DNA of 48,741 bases from Rhodoplanes serenus. Lineage in GTDB: Bacteria > Pseudomonadota > Alphaproteobacteria > Rhizobiales > Xanthobacteraceae. The first letter of the stretch is position 1. The number at the start of each line of letters is the position of its first letter. Below, piece by piece: positions 1 to 5,994 of this stretch. The stretch covers positions 1-48,741 of the forward strand of contig CAMDDZ010000040.1 in NCBI GenBank assembly GCA_945893145.1. The letters are read 5' to 3'. The translations under genes and the position numbers were made by a program. A model generated the notes under the pieces. That model saw only the letters and a list, made by a program, of their open reading frames with translations. It ran no database searches and had not been told where the DNA came from.

Positions 1-63
1 ACGCCGAATGTCCTTCAGCACTTGTTCTGCGGGCGCTTTGCCCGGTCCGGGTTTCTGTTTCAT
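1..63 (-). CDS. IS3-family transposase OrfA, N-terminal fragment (continues beyond the left edge)
   Basis: Only the first 21 residues are visible. They start MKQKPGPGK and run into KDIRR. This lysine/proline-rich start followed by VxKDIRR is what I recognise from a large group of IS3 OrfA proteins in rhizobia, where it precedes a helix-turn-helix that binds the IS ends. An AAGGAGCGAAG stretch just upstream is a good ribosome-binding site for the ATG at 61-63. In IS3 elements OrfA is normally joined to OrfB by programmed frameshifting to make the DDE transposase; OrfB would lie left of the window. Family recognition rests on a short segment and so is good but not certain. Confidence 0.7.
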   Translation of the reverse strand, partial: MKQKPGPGKAPAEQVLKDIRR

Positions 64-128
64 CTTCGCTCCTTGCGGCTACGATGAACCAGAAATCCTC
101 CCTTCGTGAAGTCCCTCAAATGGTCTCA
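1..128 (-). mobile_element. 5' end of an IS3-family insertion sequence, cut by the window edge
   Basis: The first 63 bases encode on the minus strand the start of an OrfA-type transposase. The 65 bases upstream of its start codon look like the non-coding end of the same element. On the minus strand the sequence from about 128 reads TGAGACCATTTGAGGGACTT, which begins with the TG typical of IS3-type ends. The boundary at 128 is an inference. The other end, and the target-site duplication, lie outside the window. Confidence 0.6.
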
Positions 129-538
129 GGGGTGCTGACGGCGAACACACAGATTGCTAGCAGCGTGGCGTCGCGCATGGCCGCGGCAACCTTGATCGCT
201 TGCCCTTTACTTTCCTGTGCTTCTTTTACGTGCTCATGCGTACGATTTTGCGCCTCTTCTATCTGCTTACCCTTGAACGCCGCACCACCTCCTCCACTTC
301 GAGGCGTCTGAGGCTTGGGAGGGAAGAGGTAATTCTTGTTTGCCGGGGAGCGCCAGAACTCTCCGTGCACCTCTGCACCCGGCGCTATCCCGTCGAAGTT
401 GGGGAACGCCTGACCCTGCTTGTTCGTTCGATTGATCGACACGTCGGTAACTTCTTTGCCGCCGTCGATCTTTTCTCTCAACGTCGCGACCTTCCAATCT
501 GCATTCTTGTTTTCAACCCACACTACTTCGTAGATCAT
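116..538 (-). CDS. Hypothetical phage-type protein, 140 aa, C-terminus probably cut by the IS element
   Basis: I do not recognise a named family. Residues 1-75 are a compact polar domain with alternating hydrophobics (it starts MIYEVVWVENKNADWKV and includes a PNFDGIAPGAEVHGEFW stretch). This resembles small single-strand-binding or OB-fold-like phage proteins, but that is a weak impression. A Pro/Gly-rich linker (PPKPQTP, SGGGGAAF) follows, then a charged helix and a hydrophobic start of a possible membrane segment (LLAICVFAV). The last five codons and the stop (116-118) fall inside the presumed end of the IS element, so the native C-terminus is probably missing. Its base composition is lower in GC than the chromosome to the right. 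It is one of a run of small genes on an accessory segment. Confidence 0.6.
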   Translation of the reverse strand: MIYEVVWVENKNADWKVATLREKIDGGKEVTDVSINRTNKQGQAFPNFDGIAPGAEVHGEFWRSPANKNYLFPPKPQTPRSGGGGAAFKGKQIEEAQNRTHEHVKEAQESKGQAIKVAAAMRDATLLAICVFAVSTPETI

Positions 539-595
539 AAATTTGTCGTCGCTCTATCCGCCGCACTCACGAGCACGGCGGGCAGAACGCGTGAG

Positions 596-766
596 TTAGC
601 CGACCACTTTTAATGCGACCCAAACACCGAACACGAACGGGTACGCTGCAATCGCTACAACGAGCAGCACGAGCAGCGTCGCGTCTAAGAACTTGCAGAA
701 CTTCGACCGCTTCCATCGCAGCTCTCGCATGATGCTGCGGCCGTGGTTGATTGTGAAATTTGGCAT
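596..766 (-). CDS. Small single-pass membrane protein, 56 aa
   Basis: This short reading frame runs from ATG 766-764 to TAA 598-596. It has a basic N-terminal half (RELRWKRSKFCK) followed by one clear hydrophobic helix (roughly residues 29-52, LLVLLVVAIAAYPFVFGVW) and a short KVVG tail. This positive-inside layout is that of a one-pass inner-membrane protein such as the small membrane proteins of phages. It lies 57 bases upstream of, and in the same direction as, the 140-aa protein. The Asp-Ala-Thr-Leu-Leu that opens its hydrophobic helix also occurs near the hydrophobic end of that protein. No strong ribosome-binding site precedes the ATG, and an internal ATG (codon 13) is possible. Function is unknown. 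Confidence 0.45.
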   Translation of the reverse strand: MPNFTINHGRSIMRELRWKRSKFCKFLDATLLVLLVVAIAAYPFVFGVWVALKVVG

Positions 767-997
767 TGAAGAATTGGTTGGTGAGTAATGCTCGACCGAC
801 AGATTCGCTGTTGCTCCGGCTTTAGGCTCTTAGATCACTTAGGAGGGAGGGGCTAGAACTCCTCTTGCTCTACCTAAAAGCGCGGAGGAACAACGAACCT
901 GCCCTACTGCAATTGTCTCATACACAAACATCTGTGCAACTTCGCTATCCACACCCCTACACTTGCCATGTGTAGCCGCGTGGTACGATAGGGCCAT
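767..997. other. Intergenic region between divergent small genes
   Basis: These 231 bases lie between a minus-strand 56-aa gene and a plus-strand 72-aa gene, so they should hold divergent promoters. They are comparatively AT-rich. I found no convincing extra gene, repeat or RNA here. Confidence 0.4.
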
Positions 998-1216
998 ATG
1001 ACACCAACACTTTTGGAAAAGGCCAAAGCAGCCGTAATCAAAAAACACCGCAGCCAGATCGTTAGCAGCGAGCTAGTCGAACTTGCTCTCGCCTGGGTAC
1101 GCGACGAAGTTTCGATAACTTCAATTTCGACGGCGATGGGACACGCCAGGGTGTGCAACTCAGTTTACATTTTTCTTGCTCGCGCTCTGAAGGCGCATTT
1201 GCACAAGAAGGTATGA
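998..1216 (+). CDS. Hypothetical 72-aa protein with a possible helix-turn-helix
   Basis: This small protein (MTPTLLEKAKAAVIKKHRSQ...) is rich in helix formers. The segment VRDEVSITSISTAMGHARV looks like a helix-turn-helix (helix, ISTAMGH turn, second helix), so a small DNA-binding or element-control role is plausible but unproven. A TAGGG sequence six bases before the ATG may serve as ribosome-binding site. The stop codon overlaps the start of the next gene in an ATGA (1213-1216), which indicates translational coupling and supports both genes being real. No close family is recognised. It belongs to the accessory segment. Confidence 0.6.
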   Translation: MTPTLLEKAKAAVIKKHRSQIVSSELVELALAWVRDEVSITSISTAMGHARVCNSVYIFLARALKAHLHKKV

Positions 1217-1494
1217 AGCGCGGTGACGACAGCTTGAAGCACCAGCTGTTCGTCTACTTGCGTGAACAACCTGGCACTTGGGTCAATGGTGGCGAGTTCG
1301 AGCGCATGGCGCTGGACGCCGGTTTCAAAGCCAGCAACGCCGATCGACGACTAAGAGAGTTGTGCGAGCAGTACCGCGATTTGCCGCATGGCGTAAAAGG
1401 GGAAGAGCGGCCGGGCCGGTTCGCCAGTTCAATGTGGTACTGCTACGTCCCGAGCGTTTATGAGCGGCATCATGCGCGGATGCAGGCGGCCTAA
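1213..1494 (+). CDS. Winged-helix-like small protein, 93 aa, coupled to the preceding gene
   Basis: I take the start at ATG 1213, which shares ATGA with the stop of the 72-aa gene, rather than an in-frame upstream start buried in that gene. Residues 8-50 (LKHQLFVYLREQPG, TWVNGGEFERMALDAGF, NADRRLRELCEQY) have the pattern of a winged helix: helix, a short strand with a conserved Trp, a recognition helix, then a wing. The tail carries Trp/Tyr aromatic residues (MWYCYVP). Proteins like this are common in prophages and integrative elements as small DNA-binding factors. The exact role is unknown. Its 3' end overlaps the convergent minus-strand gene by 4 bases. Confidence 0.6.
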   Translation: MKRGDDSLKHQLFVYLREQPGTWVNGGEFERMALDAGFKASNADRRLRELCEQYRDLPHGVKGEERPGRFASSMWYCYVPSVYERHHARMQAA

Positions 1495-1691
1495 GCCGTC
1501 CGGCCGTCATCCAACATCATCATCTTCGCGCCCGTTGATCGGTCAACAATCTCGACGATGGCCTGCTTATTCTTTGTTTTGATCAGAAGCGCCGCGTTGT
1601 GCGCGTAGGTTTTCACGTCGCGAAACGTCCGATGGACGCTATTCACGAGAATGTCGAAACCTTCGTTGGCCTGCAGGACGCCGTTTTTCAT
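1491..1691 (-). CDS. Hypothetical 66-aa protein, downstream partner in a coupled pair
   Basis: The family is unknown. The sequence starts MKNGVLQANEGFDILVNSVH and ends with IVEIVDRSTGAKMMMLDDGRTA, a mixed alpha/beta pattern without cysteines or membrane segments. GAGGTG five bases before the ATG is a good ribosome-binding site, and the ATG overlaps the stop of the upstream 62-aa gene (ATGA at 1688-1691). These two features make it very likely that the gene is expressed. It converges on the winged-helix gene with a 4-base overlap. It is an accessory, possibly phage-derived gene. Confidence 0.6.
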   Translation of the reverse strand: MKNGVLQANEGFDILVNSVHRTFRDVKTYAHNAALLIKTKNKQAIVEIVDRSTGAKMMMLDDGRTA

Positions 1692-1876
1692 TGCACCTCA
1701 ACAACCGCCGTGCGTAGCGCTAGTCTCTTTCCGCGAACGATCGAACGTCTTGCTGACTTTTGCTCTTTCCCGCCCCCGTCGTGGATCGGCAACAACGCAG
1801 TCGCCGCTGCTGCGTCCGCCAACATCTTTCGCAATTCGTCCTTGTTCGAAGACCAAGGAACTTTCGCAGCCATCAC
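1688..1876 (-). CDS. Hypothetical 62-aa protein, first gene of a coupled pair
   Basis: An AGGAG motif about 8 bases before the ATG supports the start; two adjacent ATG codons (1876 and 1873) are possible. The N-terminal half (KVPWSSNKDELRKMLADAAAATALLP) is predicted helical and is followed by a basic tail (SARRSIVRGKRLALR). No membrane helix, cysteine motif or known family is seen. The stop overlaps the start of the 66-aa gene, so the two are read from one message. The protein could be nucleic-acid binding because of its basic tail, but that is only inference. Confidence 0.6.
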   Translation of the reverse strand: MMAAKVPWSSNKDELRKMLADAAAATALLPIHDGGGKEQKSARRSIVRGKRLALRTAVVEVQ

Positions 1877-1950
1877 GTTCTCCTACTGAGGTTGGCACAT
1901 TGCCCGACCGGTTGACTTGAGACAACAAACCGCTTCACCGTTCGTTCCTC

Positions 1951-2061
1951 ATGCTTCCAAACCTTCATACGGTGGCCCTGTGGGGCGGCCTGCTGGGAAT
2001 CCGATGCCTGGCGTGCAGCCACCGGGCCACGATGGACGACGAGAAGTTGCCTATCCACTGA
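1951..2061 (+). CDS. Possible 36-aa micro-protein with a CxxC motif
   Basis: This very short frame reads MLPNLHTVALWGGLLGIR followed by CLACSHRA. CxxC followed by an HRA segment resembles the first half of small zinc-ribbon proteins common on integrative elements in rhizobia. The second pair of ligands is absent, so it may be a truncated remnant. No clear ribosome-binding site is seen. It occupies the gap between divergent genes and could simply be chance. Confidence 0.22.
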   Translation: MLPNLHTVALWGGLLGIRCLACSHRATMDDEKLPIH

Positions 2062-2091
2062 GCCGCCCGCTAGGCGGAGGCAGAGCCAGCT

Positions 2092-2289
2092 ATGAAGTTT
2101 TCCGCAAAGTGTGTCCTGACCGCCAACGATAAATCCATCGAGAAATATTTGTGCCTCGCAAATTGTCTCGGAATGGAGGGTTCAGACTGGACGTATCACT
2201 GGGCGGACGGAGGGCGGGTCGTCTTCACATTCATTAGCGACGAGCTGAAGCAATCGTTCTATGCTTCCCACTTCTTGCTGCGAGATTGA
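2092..2289 (+). CDS. Hypothetical 65-aa protein
   Basis: This small soluble protein (MKFSAKCVLTANDKSIEKYL...) has the alternating pattern of a small alpha/beta fold ending in a helix (SDELKQSFYASHFLLRD). Three cysteines and several aromatics are present, but no recognised motif. GGAGG about 11 bases upstream of the ATG is a plausible ribosome-binding site. It is followed after 12 bases by the next plus-strand gene, so the two probably share a transcript. Base composition is lower in GC than that of the chromosomal genes to the right. The function is not known. Confidence 0.55.
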   Translation: MKFSAKCVLTANDKSIEKYLCLANCLGMEGSDWTYHWADGGRVVFTFISDELKQSFYASHFLLRD

Positions 2290-2301
2290 CTGGGGGGACA
2301 C

Positions 2302-2568
2302 ATGGGTCTGTTCACTGCACTTCATCGTAGGACATGGAAAAGCGCAGTCGTGAATGAGTTTCACAAACTGCACGGCTTAAATCTGAGAGTTATTGGAGAG
2401 AAGATTGGCCCCGGAACTCTCGATGATCTTCTCAACGTCCAATATGAGTATGCTTCTCATAGCCCCTCACTTGGAGCAGAGAACGTGACCCGTGTTCTGG
2501 ACGAGAGTTTTGGCATCAATATCCACGCGTTAGCGATGGAGGCGCGGATTTTTGGTTCGGACCGATAA
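2302..2568 (+). CDS. Hypothetical 88-aa protein at the end of the accessory segment
   Basis: A strong GGGGGG ribosome-binding site precedes the ATG by 5 bases. The protein (MGLFTALHRRTWKSAVVNEF...) is mostly helical and polar, with no membrane segment or known motif. It lies 12 bases after the 65-aa gene and is the last gene before the jump to chromosomal composition. Immediately downstream is a tandem 11-base repeat ending in a T-run that may act as terminator. Function is unknown. Confidence 0.6.
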   Translation: MGLFTALHRRTWKSAVVNEFHKLHGLNLRVIGEKIGPGTLDDLLNVQYEYASHSPSLGAENVTRVLDESFGINIHALAMEARIFGSDR

Positions 2569-2572
2569 AATC

Positions 2573-2596
2573 CGGAGTCTTTTCGGAGTCTTTTTT
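2573..2596 (+). repeat. Tandem direct repeat CGGAGTCTTTT x2 ending in a T-run
   Basis: Two perfect copies of the 11-base unit CGGAGTCTTTT are directly adjacent (2573-2583 and 2584-2594) and end in six T residues. A weak hairpin can form just before it. It may terminate transcription from the 2092-2568 pair or be part of the right end of the accessory element. Both readings are inference. Confidence 0.5.
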
Positions 2597-2627
2597 CCCT
2601 ACCCCTTTGATTTGTGTGAGGAAAAAA

Positions 2628-2984
2628 GTGCTTGTAAACGGTGCGTTCTACCGCGAGAAGCTCGGCTTCCGTCCAGGCTTGTTCTTCGGCGAGCCGCCGA
2701 CCTTCTGCCTGATGAGCCGCGATGACGTCGCGCTCTATCTTGATCTCGCCCGCACGCCGCGCCCGGCGCCGCTCAATCAGTATTGGGCAGTCTATCTCTA
2801 CGTCGACAACGTGGACGAGATGGCGGCCGAGCTGAAGGCGCGCGGCGTCGCGTTCGACCGCGAGACCGAGGATCAGCCCTACGGCTGCCGCGACTTCGAC
2901 ATCCGCGATCCCGATGGACATCTGATCGGCATTGGACAAGATGACAAGTCGGCCCAAGGCAAGCTGACGCTGCCGTACGCATAA
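2628..2984 (+). pseudogene. N-terminally truncated VOC (glyoxalase/bleomycin-resistance fold) protein
   Basis: From about 2640 the translation is clearly a glyoxalase-fold protein: FYREKLGF after the first strand, then LYLDLAR, VYLYVDNVDEMAAELKARGV and FDIRDPDGHLIGI, covering helix 1 to the C-terminus. The usual first strand, with about 15-20 residues and one metal or ligand-binding position, is missing. It is replaced by AT-rich sequence, and the few codons before AFYREK do not fit the family. A GTG at 2628 with GAGGA upstream could still start a shortened 118-aa product. The break coincides with the composition change, so the accessory DNA to the left probably disrupted this gene. It lies 21 bases before the SDR gene and may be co-transcribed with it. 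Confidence 0.65.
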
Positions 2985-3005
2985 CCAAAATCGCGAGGCC
3001 GACCC

Positions 3006-3878
3006 ATGTCGCTGAAAGGCAAGACGCTATTCATCACCGGCGCATCGCGCGGCATTGGGCTTGCGATTGCGCTCCGCTGCGCGCGCGACGGCGCCAATGT
3101 CGCCATCGCGGCCAAGACCGAGACGCCCAATCCCAAGCTCGAGGGCACCATCTACACTGCGGCCGAGCAGATCGAGAAAGCCGGCGGCCGGGCACTGCCG
3201 CTCGTCGTTGATGTGCGCGACGAGGCGGCGGTGAAATCGGCCATCGAAAAGACCGCCGCGACCTTCGGCGGCATCGACATCGTGGTGAACAATGCAAGCG
3301 CGGTGTCGCGCACGCCGGTCGCCGAAACCGACATGAAGCGCTTCGATCTGATGCATCAGATCAATGCACGCGGCACCTTCATGGTGTCGAAATACGCGAT
3401 CCCGTATCTCGCCAAGGCCACGAACCCCCACATCCTGATGAACTCGCCGCCGCTCGACATGCGGGAGAAATGGTTCGCCGGCTCGACCGGCTATTCGATG
3501 GCGAAGTTCGGCATGAGCCTCGTCGTACTGGGCCTTGCGGGTGAGTTGCGCGAAAAAGGCATTGCGGTGAACGCGCTATGGCCGCGCACCACTATTGCGA
3601 CCGCGGCGATCAAGAACTTGCTCGGCGGCGAGCGTGTCATGCGCATGTCGCGCATCCCGGAGATCATGGCGGACGCGGCCTATGCGATCTTTCTGAAAGA
3701 CGCCAAGACGTTCACCGGGAACTTCTTGATCGATGACAGTTTCCTCGCCGGCGAAGGCGTCACCGATTTCGAAAAATATCGTGCGGTGCCGAGCGAGCCC
3801 CTCGCCGCCACGTTTTTTGTTCCCGACAATCCGCCCCCGCCGCCTGGCGTGAGCGTCAGCGGAAAAAGATGGGACTGA
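3006..3878 (+). CDS. Short-chain dehydrogenase/reductase, HSDL2-like, 290 aa
   Basis: A cytosolic NAD(P)-dependent oxidoreductase of the classical Rossmann SDR family. Visible motifs are TGASRGIG (cofactor-binding glycine loop, residues 11-18), NNASA (structural), a Ser in the NSPPLD segment, and YSMAK (catalytic Tyr and Lys). The AAKTETPNPKLEGTIYTAAEQIE stretch and the C-terminal part with MADAAYAI and TGNFLIDD are typical of the group related to animal hydroxysteroid dehydrogenase-like 2. The C-terminus is Pro-rich (PPPPPG). The substrate is unknown; lipid-derived alcohols or ketones are usual guesses for this group. GAGG precedes the ATG. Confidence 0.9.
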   Translation: MSLKGKTLFITGASRGIGLAIALRCARDGANVAIAAKTETPNPKLEGTIYTAAEQIEKAGGRALPLVVDVRDEAAVKSAIEKTAATFGGIDIVVNNASAVSRTPVAETDMKRFDLMHQINARGTFMVSKYAIPYLAKATNPHILMNSPPLDMREKWFAGSTGYSMAKFGMSLVVLGLAGELREKGIAVNALWPRTTIATAAIKNLLGGERVMRMSRIPEIMADAAYAIFLKDAKTFTGNFLIDDSFLAGEGVTDFEKYRAVPSEPLAATFFVPDNPPPPPGVSVSGKRWD

Positions 3879-3938
3879 ATCTTTCCTTGGCATAGTTGAA
3901 GGCTTAAGTCTTTCGTCTCAGCTTCGTTTGGAACCCCA

Positions 3939-4868
3939 ATGGCCACTCTTCTCGTCACCCATCCGGCTTCGCTCAATCATTTGACGCCGGAAGGGCATCC
4001 GGAGCGACCGGACCGGCTGCGGGCGGTCGAGCGCGTGCTCTCGGCAGACCAGTTCAACCCACTGATGCGCGTGCAGGCGCCGGAAGCGCCGCTGGAAAGC
4101 ATCGCGCTCTGTCACCCGATGGATTTTGTCGAACAGGTGCGCGAGGCAAGCCCCAAAGAGGGACGCGTGCAGATCGACGCCGACACCTCGATGTCGCCCG
4201 GCACCTTCGAGGCAGCGCTGCGCGCGGTCGGCGGCGCCCTGCTCGCGGTCGATCAGGTGGTGGCGAAGAAGGCCAACAACGCCTTCGTCGCGATGCGGCC
4301 GCCCGGTCACCACGCCGAAACCACGCGACCGATGGGATTCTGCATCTTCAACACCGCCGCGATTGCAGCGCGTCACGCACAGACGAAACACAGCCTCGGC
4401 CGTGTCGCGATCGTCGATTTCGACGTGCATCACGGCAATGGCTCGCAGGAAATCTTCTGGGCCGATCCGAGCGTGATGTATTGCTCGACGCACGAGATGC
4501 CGCTGTACCCCGGCACCGGCGCTCTCAACGAACGCGGCGAATACGACACCATCGTCAACGCACCGCTGCGCGCGGGCGACGCTGGTGACAAGTTCAAGGC
4601 GGCGTTCGAGACGCGCATTCTGCCGCGATTGACCGACTTCGCGCCGGATCTTGTCATCATCTCGGCCGGTTTCGACGCGCACCGGCGCGATCCGCTGGCC
4701 AACCTGCAGCTTGTCGATACGGATTTCGGTTGGGCGACGCGCAAGCTCATGGACGTAGCCGACAAGACGGCCGGCGGCCGCGTCGTCTCAGTGCTTGAAG
4801 GCGGCTACGATCTCGAAGGCCTGTCGCAATCGGTCGCAGCTCACGTTACGGCGCTGATGCGCGGGTGA
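3939..4868 (+). CDS. Histone-deacetylase-family protein (class II-like / acetoin-utilisation type), 309 aa
   Basis: A zinc-dependent amidohydrolase expected to remove acetyl groups from acetyl-lysine or acetylpolyamines in the cytosol. The whole catalytic set is visible: HPERPDRL near the N-terminus, RPPGHHAE (two active-site His), DFDVHHGNG (zinc Asp and His), SAGFDAHRRDPL (zinc Asp) and the transition-state Tyr in LEGGYD. At 309 residues the length is normal. The next gene is xseB, a neighbour pair I associate with Bradyrhizobium-type genomes; the functional reason is unclear. The substrate cannot be told from sequence, since bacterial members act on small molecules as well as proteins. Confidence 0.9.
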   Translation: MATLLVTHPASLNHLTPEGHPERPDRLRAVERVLSADQFNPLMRVQAPEAPLESIALCHPMDFVEQVREASPKEGRVQIDADTSMSPGTFEAALRAVGGALLAVDQVVAKKANNAFVAMRPPGHHAETTRPMGFCIFNTAAIAARHAQTKHSLGRVAIVDFDVHHGNGSQEIFWADPSVMYCSTHEMPLYPGTGALNERGEYDTIVNAPLRAGDAGDKFKAAFETRILPRLTDFAPDLVIISAGFDAHRRDPLANLQLVDTDFGWATRKLMDVADKTAGGRVVSVLEGGYDLEGLSQSVAAHVTALMRG

Positions 4869-4999
4869 GTTGCCCACAGGTTGTTCTCCGCGTGGCTGCG
4901 GCTGCAAGCGGCCAGCGCCGCATCCCCATCCTGATCGGGCTGTGATAGAAGGATCGGAACGGCAGCCGACTCGACGGCCGCCCCCATCCGGACGCGTCC

Positions 5000-5248
5000 A
5001 TGGCCGACAACACCACCGACATCAAGAAGCTCACGTTTGAGCGCGCGATCGAGGAATTGGAGACGATCGTCAAGCGGCTCGAAGAGGGCAAGGTGCCGCT
5101 TGAGGAGTCGGTCGCGATCTACGAACGTGGCGAGGCGCTCAAGAAACGCTGCGAGGAATTGCTGCGTCAGGCCGAGGCGCGGGTCGATAAGATCACGCTC
5201 GATGCCTCGGGCAAGCCCACCGGCACCGAGCCGCTCGACGTCAAGTAA
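5000..5248 (+). CDS. xseB: Exodeoxyribonuclease VII small subunit
   Basis: An 82-aa helical protein that binds the XseA large subunit to form exonuclease VII, which degrades single-stranded DNA in both directions. The family signature is complete: [18 protein letters not shown], then [26 protein letters not shown], and the tail AEARVDKI. Length matches the family. The start ATG at 5000 gives the usual short polar N-terminus. It lies 131 bases after the HDAC-family gene; xseA is not in the window. In related genomes dxs often follows xseB; here an opposite-strand exporter and methyltransferase separate them. Confidence 0.93.
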   Translation: MADNTTDIKKLTFERAIEELETIVKRLEEGKVPLEESVAIYERGEALKKRCEELLRQAEARVDKITLDASGKPTGTEPLDVK

Positions 5249-5337
5249 CCGGCTGGATTTCAAGCACGATCTTGTCCGACCTGCCTTCGCCCGCCGAAGC
5301 ATCTAGCCACACGACGAGAAGGTGCCAGGGCTTCGCG

Positions 5338-5398
5338 CAGGCGGGAAACCGGTTCCCACCCCGGATCAAGTCCGGGGCAGGCTTTTTCGGGATCATGC
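5338..5398. repeat. REP-like palindromic unit with terminator-like hairpin
   Basis: This intergenic stretch between the convergent xseB and methyltransferase genes contains AAACCGGTTCCCAC, a perfect hairpin (CCCCGGA 5359-5365, loop TCAAG, TCCGGGG 5371-5377), then CTTTTTCGGGATCATGC. The outer parts recur at 28418-28453 (AAACCGGTACCCAC and CTTTTCCGGATCATGC). Such units are dispersed in Bradyrhizobium-type genomes. The hairpin followed by a T-run probably also terminates xseB transcription. Confidence 0.7.
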
Positions 5399-5399
5399 T

Positions 5400-5966
5400 T
5401 CACTTCTTCCGATAGACCAGCAGCGTCTTGAATTCGCCGACGAGCTTGACCGGCTTGGCCTTTTCCCATTTCGCGATGATCGGCTTGCTTTTGGCGAAGC
5501 CGTCCGAGCCTTTGTAAAACAGGATATGTCCGCCCTTGCGGGTGCGATCGGTCAGCAGGTCGAGCACCTTGCGGTCGGTCAGCCCGCCATATTCCTTGCT
5601 CGCCGTATTCGGCTGGAAGAATTCGCACAGGTGGAACAGCGTCACGACGTCGAATTCCGGCAGCACGCCGGAATTGCTGAGATAGATGTCGCCGAAATAG
5701 GCTAGATAGTTCTTCGCCACCGTGGAGTTTTCGGTGACCAGCTTCACATAGGCGTCGTATTCCTCCTTCGAGGCGGTGATCGCGAACACCCGGTTCTTGC
5801 GCTTGGCCTGCTCGATCCCGACCACATGATGGGTGCCGGTGCCGAAATGATAGATGGTCTTATCTTTCAGCTTCTGGCTCGTGACCCACTCGTTGAAGTG
5901 GACGTCGCACGGGCAGACATCGACCAAGAGTGGCCACTCGGCTTGCCAATAGTTCATCTTGAGCAT
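5400..5966 (-). CDS. Hypothetical SAM-dependent methyltransferase-like protein, 188 aa
   Basis: The start is placed at ATG 5966, 28 bases after the exporter gene. An in-frame upstream extension would run into that gene. The fold pattern is Rossmann-like: a strand ending in a glycine-rich loop (IYHFGTGTHHVVG, motif I), an acidic/variable strand (VFAITAS), FDVVTLFHLCEFF (motif IV/V region) and GGHILFYKGSDGF (late strand). It ends in TLLVYRKK. This supports a class I methyltransferase fold, but no specific substrate family is recognised and motif I is atypical. It probably shares a transcript with the ABC exporter upstream. A functional link is not evident. Confidence 0.6.
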   Translation of the reverse strand: MLKMNYWQAEWPLLVDVCPCDVHFNEWVTSQKLKDKTIYHFGTGTHHVVGIEQAKRKNRVFAITASKEEYDAYVKLVTENSTVAKNYLAYFGDIYLSNSGVLPEFDVVTLFHLCEFFQPNTASKEYGGLTDRKVLDLLTDRTRKGGHILFYKGSDGFAKSKPIIAKWEKAKPVKLVGEFKTLLVYRKK

Positions 5967-5994
5967 TGGTTGGGTTTCCCGGTTGATGGACGGC

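Noticed and set aside
2560..2640. tRNA or classical att site at the element boundary
   Set aside because: No cloverleaf-like arrangement or T-psi-C box was found; only a tandem 11-base repeat is present.
3918..4682. Minus-strand 254-codon frame opposite the HDAC-family gene
   Set aside because: It is an antisense by-product of the conserved deacetylase coding region.
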